Assembly: GCA_963787345.1 (NCBI GenBank) | Contig: CAWBCW010000009.1 | Coordinates: 1 to 64,000, forward strand | Reading direction: 5' to 3' | Length of the DNA stretch: 64,000 nt | From: Bacillus_BD sp963787345 | GTDB taxonomy: Bacteria; Bacillota; Bacilli; Bacillales; Cytobacillaceae | Part shown: positions 35,811-45,259 of the stretch, in pieces | Numbering within the stretch: position 1 is the stretch's first letter | How the letters are laid out: each line of letters opens with the position of its first letter | Position numbers and translations under genes: made by a program | The notes under the pieces: generated by a model | Seen by the model: only the letters and a program-made list of their open reading frames with translations | What the model was told of the DNA's origin: nothing | The model's database searches: none

Positions 35811-37106
35811 TTAAATCTTTTTGACTTCTAAATAGTGAATGTGATGGTGATCATTTTCATATACCCTGAATAAATGGCCTTCTACTTCAATTTCACTACC
35901 TGTTTCCAAATCAAAGTTTCGAGTTAAGAACCAACCGCCAATAGTATCGACCTCTTCGTTGAATAAACTTGTTCCCAATAAATGATTGACATCTTCAAGG
36001 AGTAATTTTCCGTCTAAAATAAAATGATTTTCCTTCACTTTACGAATCTCAGGTACTTCATCTTCATCAAATTCATCTCTTATTTCCCCAACAATTTCTT
36101 CGATTATATCTTCAACTGTAACTAAGCCCGATGTGCCGCCATATTCATCGATTAGAATCGCCAGGTGTATTCGTTCTTTTTGCATTTTTACTAATAGGTC
36201 GTGAATCGGGATTCCTTCTATCGCGTGGATAGTAGGATTGATAAAAGATTCTAATTTCAATTCTCCATCACTTTTGTTATTCATAATAATAGCCGTTAAT
36301 AATTCTCTAACATTGATGAAGCCAAGAACATGGTCCTTATCCCCATTGATGACTGGATATCGCGTATAGCTTTCTTTTTCAATGGTTTGCAAGACCTCAC
36401 TAATGGGATCATCAATGGATATGCTAACGATCTCTGTACGAGGAACCATAATTTCTCTTGCTGTTCTTTCATCAAATTCAAAAATATTGTTTACATACTT
36501 TAATTCATTTTTATTGATTTCCCCACTCTTATAGCTTTCTGATAAAAGAATTCGGAGTTCTTCTTCTGAGAGAGCAACTTCATGTCCAGAAGCTGGCTTT
36601 ATTCCAAAGATTCCAACTAAAATACGAGCAGACCCATTTAATAACCAAATAAATGGGTACATCAATTTATAGAACCAAATAATGGGCTTTGCAAATAACA
36701 AAGTTACGGTTTCGGCCATTTGGATAGCAACTGTTTTCGGAGCTAACTCCCCTACCACAACATGCAGAAAGGTCACTAAGGCAAATGCGATACCGAATGA
36801 TAATATATTTGTAACGGATTCACTTAAATTTAGTGTATAAAATAATGGATCCAATAGTTTCTTTACGGTTGGTTCCCCTAACCAACCGAGCCCTAACGCT
36901 GTAACGGTAATACCTAGCTGACAAGCTGATAAATACTCATCTAAATGAGTGGTTACTTTTTTAGCAGCAATTGCCCCTTTTTTTCCTTCAGCAATGAGCT
37001 GATCAATTCGTGATGTACGTACTTTTACAATAGCAAATTCTGTTGCTACGAAAAATGCTGTTAAAGCAATTAATAGTGCAATTAAAAATAAGTTAATGGT
37101 TATCAA
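35811..37106 (-). CDS. CorC/HlyC-family protein with DUF21 and CBS domains
   Basis: A 431-residue membrane protein. An N-terminal DUF21/CNNM region has about four helices (residues 1-185). A CBS pair follows (MVPRTEIVSISIDDPISEVLQTI; IPIHDLLVKMQKERIHLAILIDEYGGTSGLVTVEDIIEEIVGEI), then a CorC/HlyC C-terminal domain. Relatives are linked to magnesium or other ion export. It is a close paralogue of the gene at 58813-60114. Often annotated as hemolysin, which is misleading. Confidence 0.9.
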   Translation of the reverse strand: MITINLFLIALLIALTAFFVATEFAIVKVRTSRIDQLIAEGKKGAIAAKKVTTHLDEYLSACQLGITVTALGLGWLGEPTVKKLLDPLFYTLNLSESVTNILSFGIAFALVTFLHVVVGELAPKTVAIQMAETVTLLFAKPIIWFYKLMYPFIWLLNGSARILVGIFGIKPASGHEVALSEEELRILLSESYKSGEINKNELKYVNNIFEFDERTAREIMVPRTEIVSISIDDPISEVLQTIEKESYTRYPVINGDKDHVLGFINVRELLTAIIMNNKSDGELKLESFINPTIHAIEGIPIHDLLVKMQKERIHLAILIDEYGGTSGLVTVEDIIEEIVGEIRDEFDEDEVPEIRKVKENHFILDGKLLLEDVNHLLGTSLFNEEVDTIGGWFLTRNFDLETGSEIEVEGHLFRVYENDHHHIHYLEVKKI

Positions 37107-37377
37107 TAAGCAGCCTTACAACAGTAAGACTTACACCTCCTAAAATAATGTTTATGGTTAATTGCCTTTTAAAAAAGCTAGACAAATCTCATTCATTCAA
37201 ACGAAGACATTGAAGTCCCCTGCAACATAAGTTAAAGACGTTGCATTTAATACCTTTTCCCCCTATTTCTTCTTCCTAGTACAAGTTTTGCCTTTCACTT
37301 TAAATTGTACCCATATTGAAACACCCAATGCTAAAAAGTCAGAAAGTCCATCCGATAGAAAAACAAATAAAAACCTC

Positions 37378-37755
37378 TTACTGTTGATTAACTAGTAAAA
37401 GCAAAGCCTGAATTAATGACAAACTTTCTTTTGAAATATTCTTTTTAACATACTCTAGGTTTTCCAAATTACTTTTATCAAGATGAGCCAACACCTCAGA
37501 AACATCATTTTCCAAGCCTTTAATTTTTAGTCTTAGCTCGAGAACGTCGATTTCTTCCGCTTCCTTTTCTAAAATTACCTTCTTGATTTCATCTAATGAC
37601 ATCCCATTCTGTTTATTCTGTTCAATGAAGTGTAATCGCTCAATTGCAGATTTATCATAGTACCGATAATTAGAAGCAGAACGTTCCGCTTCCAAGAGTC
37701 CAAGATTTGTATAATGATCGATCGTTCTCTTCGTAACTCCTGCTATTTCAGCCAA
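37378..37755 (-). CDS. MerR-family regulator
   Basis: A small MerR-type protein. The recognition helix and wing are AEIAGVTKRTIDHYTNLGLL and YRYYDKSAIERLHFIEQNKQNGMSLDEIKKVI; a coiled-coil dimerisation helix follows. There is no metal-binding Cys cluster, so the effector is probably not a metal. The usual start, MKIGEL, would fall on a TTA codon; the first proper start codon is the TTG at 37755, which has a poor ribosome site. The N-terminus may be damaged or begin at a rare codon. Confidence 0.75.
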   Translation of the reverse strand: MAEIAGVTKRTIDHYTNLGLLEAERSASNYRYYDKSAIERLHFIEQNKQNGMSLDEIKKVILEKEAEEIDVLELRLKIKGLENDVSEVLAHLDKSNLENLEYVKKNISKESLSLIQALLLLVNQQ

Positions 37756-38116
37756 TTCCCCAATTTTTAATTTCCCCTTCCCAATGCAACCCCTCCAAAC
37801 TATAACGTGATGGTTATATGATTAGAATTATATAATAGAGAAATATTATTTATCAACTATTATGTATGTATATAGATAGAGTTTCATAGTTAACTATTTT
37901 TTCGGGAATTTCCTATCCATTGAAAGGACAGAGGAATAGCACTATCCTATCTATGTATAAAAACTAAAAGCTCATTTAGGATCATTAAAAGAAGGTTGAA
38001 CGAGAACAATGTACGCATCCCTCCATCCCGTTAAAGGAAGGTTTATAATTTTCCGACATGAAATCGTTTACAATAAACATCCTCGTTTGCTAAAATTAAA
38101 TGAAAAGGGGGTCATC

Positions 38117-38932
38117 ATGTTGTCATTTTTCAAAACAAGTGATGGAGTTCAACTGTATTATCAATCAAAAGGAGAAGGGAAACCCATTGTTTTTGTGCAT
38201 GGGTGGTCAGCTGATCACACGAGCTTTGAACCTATCTTTGAAGCATTAAGTGAAAGTTATAGAGTCGTCTCCTATGATTTAAGAGGACATGGTCTTTCAG
38301 AAAAACCTCAATATGGATTAACAATGAATCGATTTGCAAAAGATCTGGAGGAGTTAATGGAATTCCTCGATTTACGCGATATCACCTTAGCAGGTCATTC
38401 AATGGGTGCTTCGATTACATTTGAATATGTAAAGACTTTTGGTGTATCAAGATTAAAATCGGTAACCCTTCTCGATATGACTCCAAAACTAGTAAATGAT
38501 CAAACTTGGGACCTTGGCCTTTTTCATGGAAAGTATAGTTTAGAAGATACGCTTAAAGATCTCACAACCATTTTTGGTAATCTAAAAGAGTTTGCGTCAT
38601 CTTTTTCAAAAATCACCGTACCCTACCTGACAGATGAAGAGTCAGTTGAACTGCTACACTTATTTATGCAAAACAATTCCGCCCATGTCCTTGCCGCCAT
38701 GTGGCATGCTATGGCAGTAAACGATTATAGAAGTATGCTTTCAAAAATAACAGTTCCTACTCAAATTGTTTACGGAGAAAAAAGCACACTCTACTCCAAA
38801 GAAACTGCTGATTATTTACAATCTCACATACCAAATTCAAAAATCATCCCTTTTGAAAATTGCACACATATGTTAGTAATGGAAAATCCAACCAAATTAA
38901 CAGAGATCATCAGAGATATAGCAGAAAGATAA
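38117..38932 (+). CDS. Alpha/beta hydrolase
   Basis: A 271-residue soluble hydrolase. KPIVFVHGWSADHTSF is the oxyanion loop, LAGHSMGASITFEY the nucleophile elbow (Ser), and NCTHMLVMENP carries the catalytic His, so the triad is complete. It resembles haloperoxidase and carboxylesterase-like enzymes; substrate unknown. I start at the ATG at 38117 because AAAGGGGG precedes it; the frame is open for 36 more codons upstream without a site. Confidence 0.83.
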   Translation: MLSFFKTSDGVQLYYQSKGEGKPIVFVHGWSADHTSFEPIFEALSESYRVVSYDLRGHGLSEKPQYGLTMNRFAKDLEELMEFLDLRDITLAGHSMGASITFEYVKTFGVSRLKSVTLLDMTPKLVNDQTWDLGLFHGKYSLEDTLKDLTTIFGNLKEFASSFSKITVPYLTDEESVELLHLFMQNNSAHVLAAMWHAMAVNDYRSMLSKITVPTQIVYGEKSTLYSKETADYLQSHIPNSKIIPFENCTHMLVMENPTKLTEIIRDIAER

Positions 38933-38981
38933 CCGCTTTTAGGACAGAAGGGAAAACAACCCTGTCCCTGTTCAGAAAATA

Positions 38982-39024
38982 AAAGGAAGTGGATTCCCTA
39001 CATTTAGCAGGGATTCTTTCCTTT
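38982..39024 (+). terminator. Hairpin after the hydrolase gene
   Basis: AAAGGAAGTGGATTCCCT pairs, with a mismatch, with AGGGATTCTTTCCTTT. The rest of 39025-39385 shows no gene. Confidence 0.5.
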
Positions 39025-39385
39025 GAAAATCACATATGTTGTCGGAGGCTTTACCTTCATTCAGCCAAAGCGCCCCCCACGGAATCGCTCGACACTTTTA
39101 GAAGTGAGAGTTATTTGTAGCCGTCGCAAGCTCTCGATACAAAAATATTGCTGAAGGTTGTTAAAAATATACATTCAAGATTCTTCAGCATTCATTTCAT
39201 CAAAAGGTTCCTTCCTTATCAAATATTTCTTATCCTTTTAGCATGCATCAAGAACTTTCATTCAAAAGTCACGAATAGATTTAGGGTAGTCCTCAAAAAC
39301 TCCTTTACTTTTCACTATTACTATATTAATATATTACATAGCATAATAATTCATACTAACTTTATATGTTTAAGGGGTGAACGGA

Positions 39386-40651
39386 TTGTCAAATACTGCT
39401 TTAGAATCAACATCTAAGTTAAAACCTTTGATTAAACATCCAACTACTTATGTTACGAATCTTAGTCCTATGCAAAAGGGATATGTTTCCATTGGACTTA
39501 TCTTTTCACTTATCCTGCTTATCACAATTGTGAATAAGGCGGATTGGATACAGGGATCTCTTTTTATTATCGGATTGGCATTAGGAGCGACACTGCTCTA
39601 TGCCCGCTTTGGATTTACATCTGCCTTTCGCAGGCTTGTATCTGTCGGAAATGTCCAGGGACTTCAAGCACATATGCTAATGTTTGCCGTTTCTACGACG
39701 CTTTTCGCAATTATCCTAAGTACAGGATTTAGTTTTACAGGTGCCACGCCTGCAGGTTATGTCTCACCCGTAGGAATTCCCGTTCTTTTTGGTGCATTTC
39801 TCTTCGGGATTGGCATGCAGCTCGGAAATGGTTGTGCCTCCGGAACATTGTATAACTTAGGCGGTGGATCTTCTTCCATGATCTTAACGCTTATATTCTT
39901 TATTACCGGGTCTACTCTTGGTGCCTACCATTTCAACTTTTGGATGGAGGAAACACCAACACTTCCGCCCATTTCATTAGCCACTTCTACCGGTTTCGGG
40001 TATTTTGGGGCATGGGCCTTTCAAATGATTTTATTTGCCGTAATTTACTGGATTACAATTGTAATTGCGAAAAAGAAAAACCCTCCAATGATGAAGCCGC
40101 TTGCGACAACAACAGGTTGGAGAAAAGTAGTACGTGGTTCATGGCCGTTATTCGTTGCAGCAATTATTTTAGCTCTGCTAAACGCTTTAACGTTAACAGT
40201 TAGAGGAACACCTTGGGGAATTACATCTGCCTTTGCCCTTTGGGGAGGTAAATTCATGAATACGGTTGGAGTCGATGTTGCCAGCTGGGGTTATTTTACC
40301 GGTCCAAACGGTGAGGCTTTGAAAAACTCTGTTTTAACCGATTCCACAAGCGTGCTGAACTTTGGAATTATTCTTGGAGCCTTTATTGCCGCATCTTTCC
40401 AAGGTACATTCAAACCAAAGAAGATCAAACCAGGAATTGCCGGTGCTTCCATCGTTGGCGGTCTCTTGATGGGATATGGATCACGTCTTGCTTTCGGCTG
40501 TAACATTGGCGCTTATTTCGGCGGAATCTCTTCTTTTAGTCTACACGGATGGGTTTGGGCAATCATGGCCCTACTCGGAACCCTCATGGCTATCTTTATT
40601 CGCCCGTTATTCGGTCTTAAAAATCCAAGCTCTAGAGACACATTTTGTTAA
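39386..40651 (+). CDS. YeeE/YedE-family sulfur-compound transporter
   Basis: A 421-residue, polytopic membrane protein. Two half-repeats carry the conserved Cys motifs of the family, GMQLGNGCASGTLYNLGGG and SRLAFGCNIGAYFGGIS. The TsuA branch of this family imports thiosulfate through such cysteines. The start is the TTG at 39386, eight bases after AAGGGG; the in-frame GTG at 39377 overlaps that site. It has no sulfurtransferase partner next to it. Transport of thiosulfate or another sulfur compound is family-based inference. Confidence 0.85.
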   Translation: MSNTALESTSKLKPLIKHPTTYVTNLSPMQKGYVSIGLIFSLILLITIVNKADWIQGSLFIIGLALGATLLYARFGFTSAFRRLVSVGNVQGLQAHMLMFAVSTTLFAIILSTGFSFTGATPAGYVSPVGIPVLFGAFLFGIGMQLGNGCASGTLYNLGGGSSSMILTLIFFITGSTLGAYHFNFWMEETPTLPPISLATSTGFGYFGAWAFQMILFAVIYWITIVIAKKKNPPMMKPLATTTGWRKVVRGSWPLFVAAIILALLNALTLTVRGTPWGITSAFALWGGKFMNTVGVDVASWGYFTGPNGEALKNSVLTDSTSVLNFGIILGAFIAASFQGTFKPKKIKPGIAGASIVGGLLMGYGSRLAFGCNIGAYFGGISSFSLHGWVWAIMALLGTLMAIFIRPLFGLKNPSSRDTFC

Positions 40652-40656
40652 ACGAG

Positions 40657-40687
40657 CGGGATAAGGGAAAACCTTATCCCGTTTTTT
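40657..40687 (+). terminator. Terminator of the YeeE-like gene
   Basis: GGGATAAGG and CCTTATCCC with a short loop, then GTTTTTT. Confidence 0.8.
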
Positions 40688-40691
40688 CATT

Positions 40692-40889
40692 TCAATTTTC
40701 AAGTGCCATCATTTTTTCAGTAATATGGTAAATAAAAGATAAGGAATCAGAGTTTTGGCCTTTTAAAGAGGTTAGTATTTTAGCTACCCTCTTTAAATTA
40801 ACGACTATGGCTGTCAATTTGGCTTGTATGGACATACTTAATTGATCATACCCCTTAGCACCACAATCTAGCCCATAAAAGTTTTTCAT
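40692..40889 (-). pseudogene. C-terminal remnant of an IS1182-like transposase
   Basis: The 65-residue frame AKGYDQLSMSIQAKLTAIVVNLKRVAKIL resembles the last part of IS1182-family DDE transposases. The rest of the gene is missing. An inverted repeat at 40938-41002 lies just outside it. Confidence 0.5.
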
Positions 40890-40937
40890 CTATAATAATG
40901 AATAGAAGCTTAATTGCATATCTTTATCTTTAAGAAT

Positions 40938-41002
40938 TAAAAATCCCCCATTTTTGGTGATCGTTTCACGTCGACTCTATTATACCAAATTCGGGGATTT
41001 TT
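40938..41002. repeat. Inverted repeat near the IS remnant
   Basis: AAAAATCCCCCATTTTTGGT (about 40939-40958) and ACCAAATTCGGGGATTTTT (40984-41002) are imperfect complements. Either relict IS ends or a bidirectional terminator. Confidence 0.45.
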
Positions 41003-41089
41003 CTATTATTTAATATTTTTCTCTAAAAGACAATTTCTAATTATTTGAAAACCCTTTTCAGTAGCCTTGAATCGTCCCGGAGCTTCAAT

Positions 41090-41115
41090 GATTGAAGGTG
41101 AAGCAAACCGGGTAA
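41090..41115 (+). promoter_or_regulatory. Putative sigma-B promoter (YflT-like gene)
   Basis: GATTGA, 14 bases, GGGTAA. The -35 is weak, but -10, spacing and the stress-protein gene downstream agree. Confidence 0.45.
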
Positions 41116-41152
41116 AGCATACATAATTGAAGTAAACAGGAGGTGTTTTTTT

Positions 41153-41590
41153 ATGAAGAATCATGTTATTGGCGTATACGAAAATGAACAACAAGCAGCT
41201 AAAGTGGTTGAAGATTTAAAAGGGAAAGGTTATAAAACGGAGGAAATTTCGATTATTGCTAAAAATAAAGAAGCACGTTCTGACATCACACAAGAAGTAA
41301 AGCCTTCCACTAAGGATGGGGCTATTGCTGGAGCTGCAACTGGAGCTGCAATTGGTCTAGCGGGCATAATAGCAGGGTTATCTACTGTATTGATTCCTGG
41401 ATTTGGCGCTGTGTTGGCTGCAGGTCCTATTCTTACAACAATTGGAGGTGCAGTCGTAGGGGCCAGCTCGGGTGCCGGCGGATTAAAGCATGCTCTTATG
41501 GAAATTGGAGTCTCAGATGATGAAGCTGAACGCTATTCTAAGGACGCTCAGGATGGTAAAATCTTGGTATTTCTTCATCCCGAAGAGTGA
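41153..41590 (+). CDS. General stress protein, YflT domain
   Basis: 145 residues. The N-terminal YflT (GSP17M) fold reads HVIGVYENEQQAAKVVEDLKGKGYKTEEISIIAK. A Gly/Ala-rich hydrophobic stretch follows (about 60-110, AGAATGAAIGLAGIIAGLS...), then MEIGVSDDEAERYSKDAQDGKILVFLHPEE. The hydrophobic part may contact membrane. B. subtilis YflT is a sigma-B dependent general stress protein of unknown activity. AGGAGG sits well before the ATG, and a probable sigma-B promoter lies upstream. Confidence 0.85.
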   Translation: MKNHVIGVYENEQQAAKVVEDLKGKGYKTEEISIIAKNKEARSDITQEVKPSTKDGAIAGAATGAAIGLAGIIAGLSTVLIPGFGAVLAAGPILTTIGGAVVGASSGAGGLKHALMEIGVSDDEAERYSKDAQDGKILVFLHPEE

Positions 41591-41621
41591 AGGCGAATTG
41601 AATAGTCCCATGTTTGCGTAA

Positions 41622-41678
41622 ATAACACGAAGTGATTTTAGCTGAAATTTGCTAAATCACTTCGTGTTATCAGTTTTT
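41622..41678 (+). terminator. Terminator of the YflT-like gene
   Basis: ATAACACGAAGTGATTTTA and TAAATCACTTCGTGTTAT form a long stem; CAGTTTTTCC follows. Confidence 0.7.
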
Positions 41679-41925
41679 CCTCGTAAATCCCTATGTTTTT
41701 ATGTATTTTATACAATAGCATCTCAATTAGAACGCATCTATCATTAATCATTTTTAAATATATGTTCACCTTTCTCCGGGATACCATTTGTTTATCATGT
41801 AGCCTTGATTACGGTCCCGCCCTTATCTCTAAGAATTTTTCCCTAGCTTCCAGAACCCATCCCCAGAGAAAAAAACACCTAAATAAAATTATTTTCTAAA
41901 AATTACAATTTTTTTAATTTTAAAC

Positions 41926-41951
41926 GTTTCAAGTGAAGACCTCCCGGGTAG
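41926..41951 (+). promoter_or_regulatory. Sigma-B promoter of the YsnF-like gene
   Basis: GTTTCA (41926-41931), 14 bases, GGGTAG (41946-41951); start of transcription expected near 41959. A GACCTCC/GGAGGTC inverted repeat overlaps the region. Confidence 0.7.
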
Positions 41952-42015
41952 ACACTTAATACATGTGGAGGTCATTTATATCCCACATCCAATATATTTT
42001 AGGAGGATGATAGAA

Positions 42016-43161
42016 ATGAGTATTGAAAAAAGAGTTGTTGGAGCATTTGATTCAGAACAAGAAGTCTTGTATGCCATTGAAGGGTTGAAAAATCAAGGGT
42101 ATCGTGAAACAGATATAATGGTAGTAGCAGAAAATAGAAGTTCGATTCCAATGATCACTTCTCGCACTGGTGTCATGGTAGAAGCGGATATGCAAGTGAG
42201 CACCTTAGCAGGGGCTATGATGAACAGCTATTTGACCATGATGACCGGAGGAATGAGCGGTACAAAGACTAATCCTCTATCCAGCAGACTTATGGAAAGA
42301 GGCCTACCAGAATTTACGGCAAAACAATGTGAAGAGGAAATAAATAAGGGAAAAATTATTTTGTTGGTTGATACGAATGGAGCTTATGACAACACCGTTT
42401 CCCAAGAACAATATGAGAGTGAAACAACAAGGGCAGTCCGCCTCCGTGAAGAACAGCTTGATATCGTAAAAGAGCGTGTCCAGGTCGGAGAATTGCAGGT
42501 CCGTAAAGAAGTAGTAGAAGAACAACGAACTGTTCAGGTTCCACTACTTCGAGAAGAAGTATATGTAGAGCGTCGTCCTGTCATCGATGGAAAGGTTGAT
42601 GGCAGCCCGTTTACAGGGGATGAAATCATTCGTATCCCTATTATCGAAGAAAGAGCAGAAGTAATGAAAAGACCTGTAGTCGTTGAAGAAGTCATTGTAG
42701 GGAAGCGAAAAATTCAAGAGACAAAGCAAGTACAGGGTCGCATTAAAAAAGAAGAGGCACGGATTGAGCGTGCTATCCCTTCGACATTGGAAGCAGGGAA
42801 AACTCTCTCTCAATTAGAAGAAGATCATGCGGAAAGCTCCGATATTTTGATTGTTGAAGGAAATCCAGATATGGAAAAAATTATGGCAGAGATTGATCAG
42901 GATGAGAATCGTGCAAAGCGCACAGGCTCCCTTACCGGGTCTGGAGAGAAAAACAAACCAAATTCATCTGCCAGTAAAAAAGCTGAAACAGGCGATACGC
43001 AAATAGATTCCCCTGCTTTAAAGAAAAATGAAAGCAAGAGTCCCGTATCCGTTTCGGCAGCTAATACGAAAGAAAAAGCAATCCAAAGCATCGAAAACTC
43101 TTCCAATGAAAAGGAAAGTAAAAACAATAAAAATCAAACAAAAAAGAGTCAGAATAAATAA
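42016..43161 (+). CDS. ysnF: YsnF-like general stress protein (YflT + DUF2382)
   Basis: 381 residues. An N-terminal YflT-type domain (KRVVGAFDSEQEVLYAIEGLKNQGYRETDIMVV) precedes a DUF2382 domain built of alternating charged repeats (LREEQLDIVKERVQVGELQVRKEVVEEQRTVQVPLLREEVYVERRPV). The tail is disordered, Lys/Ser/Asn-rich. DUF2382 is the domain of B. subtilis YsnF, a sigma-B regulon member. I start at the ATG at 42016, preceded by AGGAGG; a GTG at 41965 lies at the transcription start and is unlikely. Activity unknown. Confidence 0.85.
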   Translation: MSIEKRVVGAFDSEQEVLYAIEGLKNQGYRETDIMVVAENRSSIPMITSRTGVMVEADMQVSTLAGAMMNSYLTMMTGGMSGTKTNPLSSRLMERGLPEFTAKQCEEEINKGKIILLVDTNGAYDNTVSQEQYESETTRAVRLREEQLDIVKERVQVGELQVRKEVVEEQRTVQVPLLREEVYVERRPVIDGKVDGSPFTGDEIIRIPIIEERAEVMKRPVVVEEVIVGKRKIQETKQVQGRIKKEEARIERAIPSTLEAGKTLSQLEEDHAESSDILIVEGNPDMEKIMAEIDQDENRAKRTGSLTGSGEKNKPNSSASKKAETGDTQIDSPALKKNESKSPVSVSAANTKEKAIQSIENSSNEKESKNNKNQTKKSQNK

Positions 43162-43211
43162 TCTTCAATAAATATGATTGGATAAACGATGAAGACCTTT
43201 AATATGATACC

Positions 43212-43266
43212 AAAAAAGCTGATTTCAAAGATCACTAAAATGTGACTCTTTGAAATCAGCTTTTTT
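43212..43266 (+). terminator. Terminator of the YsnF-like gene
   Basis: AAAAAAGCTGATTTCAAAG pairs with CTTTGAAATCAGCTTTTTT, with an inner ATCAC/GTGAC pair. The following stretch to 43705 shows only degraded coding signal. Confidence 0.8.
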
Positions 43267-43705
43267 CAGTAATGCAGTATACGAAATGATGGACAAAGGA
43301 TTTTATTATTGTCTCACTTATGAATTACATACGGAATGCAAGTACATCTGCTTGTACAGTCGGATCCCTACTAATTTTATTTCCGTTCCATCAAATGGTT
43401 AAATATGATTTTTAGTATTTATCTTCGTTAATATGTTATTAAGTTAGCTGTAGCAAGTGATGTCCTCGTGCTATAATAGCTGACTCTTCTGCTTTGCGAG
43501 GCGCCGAATGATTTGTGCAACGACTTCCCACCCTTTTTATTCAATTCTTCTGCTACGCTTTTCGTAATGGTCCTTTCATTTGACACATTCTCAACGCTTT
43601 TTATGACTATATATAAAAAGGCAGCATAACCGCCGCCCTGATTTTAAAAAAATATTTTATTTGAAAGGTCAAAAAATGCATTTCTCCACCTTTGGATGAA
43701 TCAGA

Positions 43706-44140
43706 TTATTCCATAGAAACTTTACCCAGAACTTTAATTTCAACATCTGCCTTTTTCAAGATGTTTCCGACTTCGCACTCTTTTTCTGCTTCTTCTGTCG
43801 CTCTTTGTGCAGATTGAACCTGTTCTTCTGAGGCATCTGCAGATAAAACGACCTCAGGATAATGGATAATTGTGAACTCATTATCAGATAGATCAGCCTC
43901 AGAACTTACTATAAGTTTTGCTACAGGCAGCTTTCTGTTTTCAAGTATAGATGTAAGAATTGCTGTATAACAAGTCGTTACAGAAGCAACAAGAACTTCT
44001 TTTGGATTTGCTCCATTACCACTACCTCCTAAAGATGTAGGAATAGCGATTTTTGTATCAAGATACTCCGCTTTAAGGGTTCCATTTCCTGTTATCCCAC
44101 CACTCCAAACAGCATTCACATTTATTTTCATATCAGCCAT
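43706..44140 (-). CDS. OsmC family protein
   Basis: About 144 residues of the OsmC/Ohr fold. Two cysteines are at the family positions (VASVTTCYTAIL and EAEKECEVGNIL), consistent with hydroperoxide reduction. The start is the ATG at 44140, eight bases after GAGGAG. Unlike the OsmC at 12686 it lies in the stress island. A GTTTGC...GGGAAT pair with a 16-base spacer upstream could be a weak sigma-B promoter. Confidence 0.85.
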   Translation of the reverse strand: MADMKINVNAVWSGGITGNGTLKAEYLDTKIAIPTSLGGSGNGANPKEVLVASVTTCYTAILTSILENRKLPVAKLIVSSEADLSDNEFTIIHYPEVVLSADASEEQVQSAQRATEEAEKECEVGNILKKADVEIKVLGKVSME

Positions 44141-44401
44141 CGTTAACACTCCTCTTTCAAATCTTTATTTCAAGTTCTACATCGGGCATCAATAGCTAAA
44201 TTCCCAGCACTTTAGCTTCTCGCAAACACCACTTCGAGACATTGTGCATGAGATAGTTTAGGTTTTGATTGAAAAGTATTGATAAAAGATTAGCTGGTTC
44301 GTTCAAAACGAAAAAACCCTGCCTGTACAACAGGATTTTTAACTATACTTAATTAAAACGATTAATCTTTATTTAAAATCTACCAATACAATCTTATCAG
44401 A

Positions 44402-44581
44402 TTACATTTTATTCCATGCCCTACTTAAATCTAGAGGAACATATACCCTGTCTCCTTGTATCTCCCTATGGATAATTGGTTCTTCAAAATAGGTCTCCAA
44501 TTTTACAGGTTTACTCGTTTTAGGTCTCGCTCTTTTGCTGGCTCCATATAATAGATCTACTTTTAAATCGGAAAATTTCAT
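44402..44581 (-). CDS. Small basic hypothetical protein
   Basis: About 59 residues, MKFSDLKVDLLYGASKRARPK..., ending DLSRAWNKM. The ATG at 44581 has GAGGGG seven bases upstream. No known domain. It shares orientation with the YflT-like gene upstream but is separated by a hairpin at 44644-44675. Confidence 0.5.
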   Translation of the reverse strand: MKFSDLKVDLLYGASKRARPKTSKPVKLETYFEEPIIHREIQGDRVYVPLDLSRAWNKM

Positions 44582-44643
44582 ATCGATTCCCCTCACTTTT
44601 TATTATGATATCGGTATCTCATAGATAAAAATTTAAGAATCAT

Positions 44644-44675
44644 AGGAAACAAAAGACAAAATGCTTTTGTTTCCT
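44644..44675 (-). terminator. Hairpin after the small YflT-like gene
   Basis: AGGAAACAAAAG and CTTTTGTTTCCT pair perfectly; there is no immediate T-tract on the minus strand. Confidence 0.45.
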
Positions 44676-44689
44676 ATCTCATTATCATT

Positions 44690-45028
44690 TTACTTGACCG
44701 CTACTACAACGCATCGTCCATGATCCATTTCTTCCTCGTATTGCACCGCTTCTGTAATCGATAGCCCCAGTGACTGTAACTTCATGCGAAGTTCATCTCC
44801 TCGAGATCGGAACACGTTAGCGATTGAATCAAAGAAACCTTGTTCAGCAACACCTACATCATTAATGTCTAGAGCATCCGTTAGATGTTCAGAACGGTCT
44901 GGATCATGAGCCAATAAATAAATATCATCCTTTCTGAATCCTTGCGCGACTAATCGGTCAATGAACTTTTTTGCCTCTACTCCATTTTCTACAATTTGTA
45001 CAATTTCTACATTTGTTACTGTTTCCAT
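44690..45028 (-). CDS. General stress protein, YflT-like
   Basis: 112 residues. VEIVQIVENGVEAKKFIDRLVAQGFRKDDIYLLAHD is the YflT/GSP17M start; the middle lacks the Gly-rich hydrophobic run of the larger paralogue. The end (GLSITEAVQYEEEMDHGRCVVVAVK) matches the family's closing beta strand. GAGGAGG lies eight bases before the ATG, and a sigma-B type promoter lies upstream, back-to-back with that of the next gene. Confidence 0.8.
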   Translation of the reverse strand: METVTNVEIVQIVENGVEAKKFIDRLVAQGFRKDDIYLLAHDPDRSEHLTDALDINDVGVAEQGFFDSIANVFRSRGDELRMKLQSLGLSITEAVQYEEEMDHGRCVVVAVK

Positions 45029-45105
45029 TTCCCATTCCTCCTCAAGGATAAATTGATCTACGCTGTTTCATAAGATTACTGTCAGCGTGTCGTTCTATTC
45101 TTTAT

Positions 45106-45130
45106 ATAACCGTTTCTTGGAAATCGAAAC
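45106..45130 (-). promoter_or_regulatory. Putative sigma-B promoter (minus)
   Basis: GTTTCG (45125-45130), 13 bases, GGTTAT (45106-45111), one base off the usual -10. Confidence 0.55.
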
Positions 45131-45165
45131 CTATTTTCTAACATTCTATTAAAATTCATTTTTAT

Positions 45166-45191
45166 GTTACAAACGACTCTATTCCGGGTAT
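45166..45191 (+). promoter_or_regulatory. Putative sigma-B promoter (plus)
   Basis: GTTACA (45166-45171), 14 bases, GGGTAT (45186-45191). It is divergent from the promoter at 45106. Confidence 0.55.
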
Positions 45192-45259
45192 TTAAAATAA
45201 TAGAAATCATATTTATTAACAAAACGGTATAAACTATTATTTAATTGGAGGGGTTATCT

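Noticed and set aside
43440..43660. Minus-strand coding-like stretch (SVENVSNERTITKSVAEELNK)
   Set aside because: Frame is broken within a few dozen codons and I recognise no family; too weak to list as a pseudogene.
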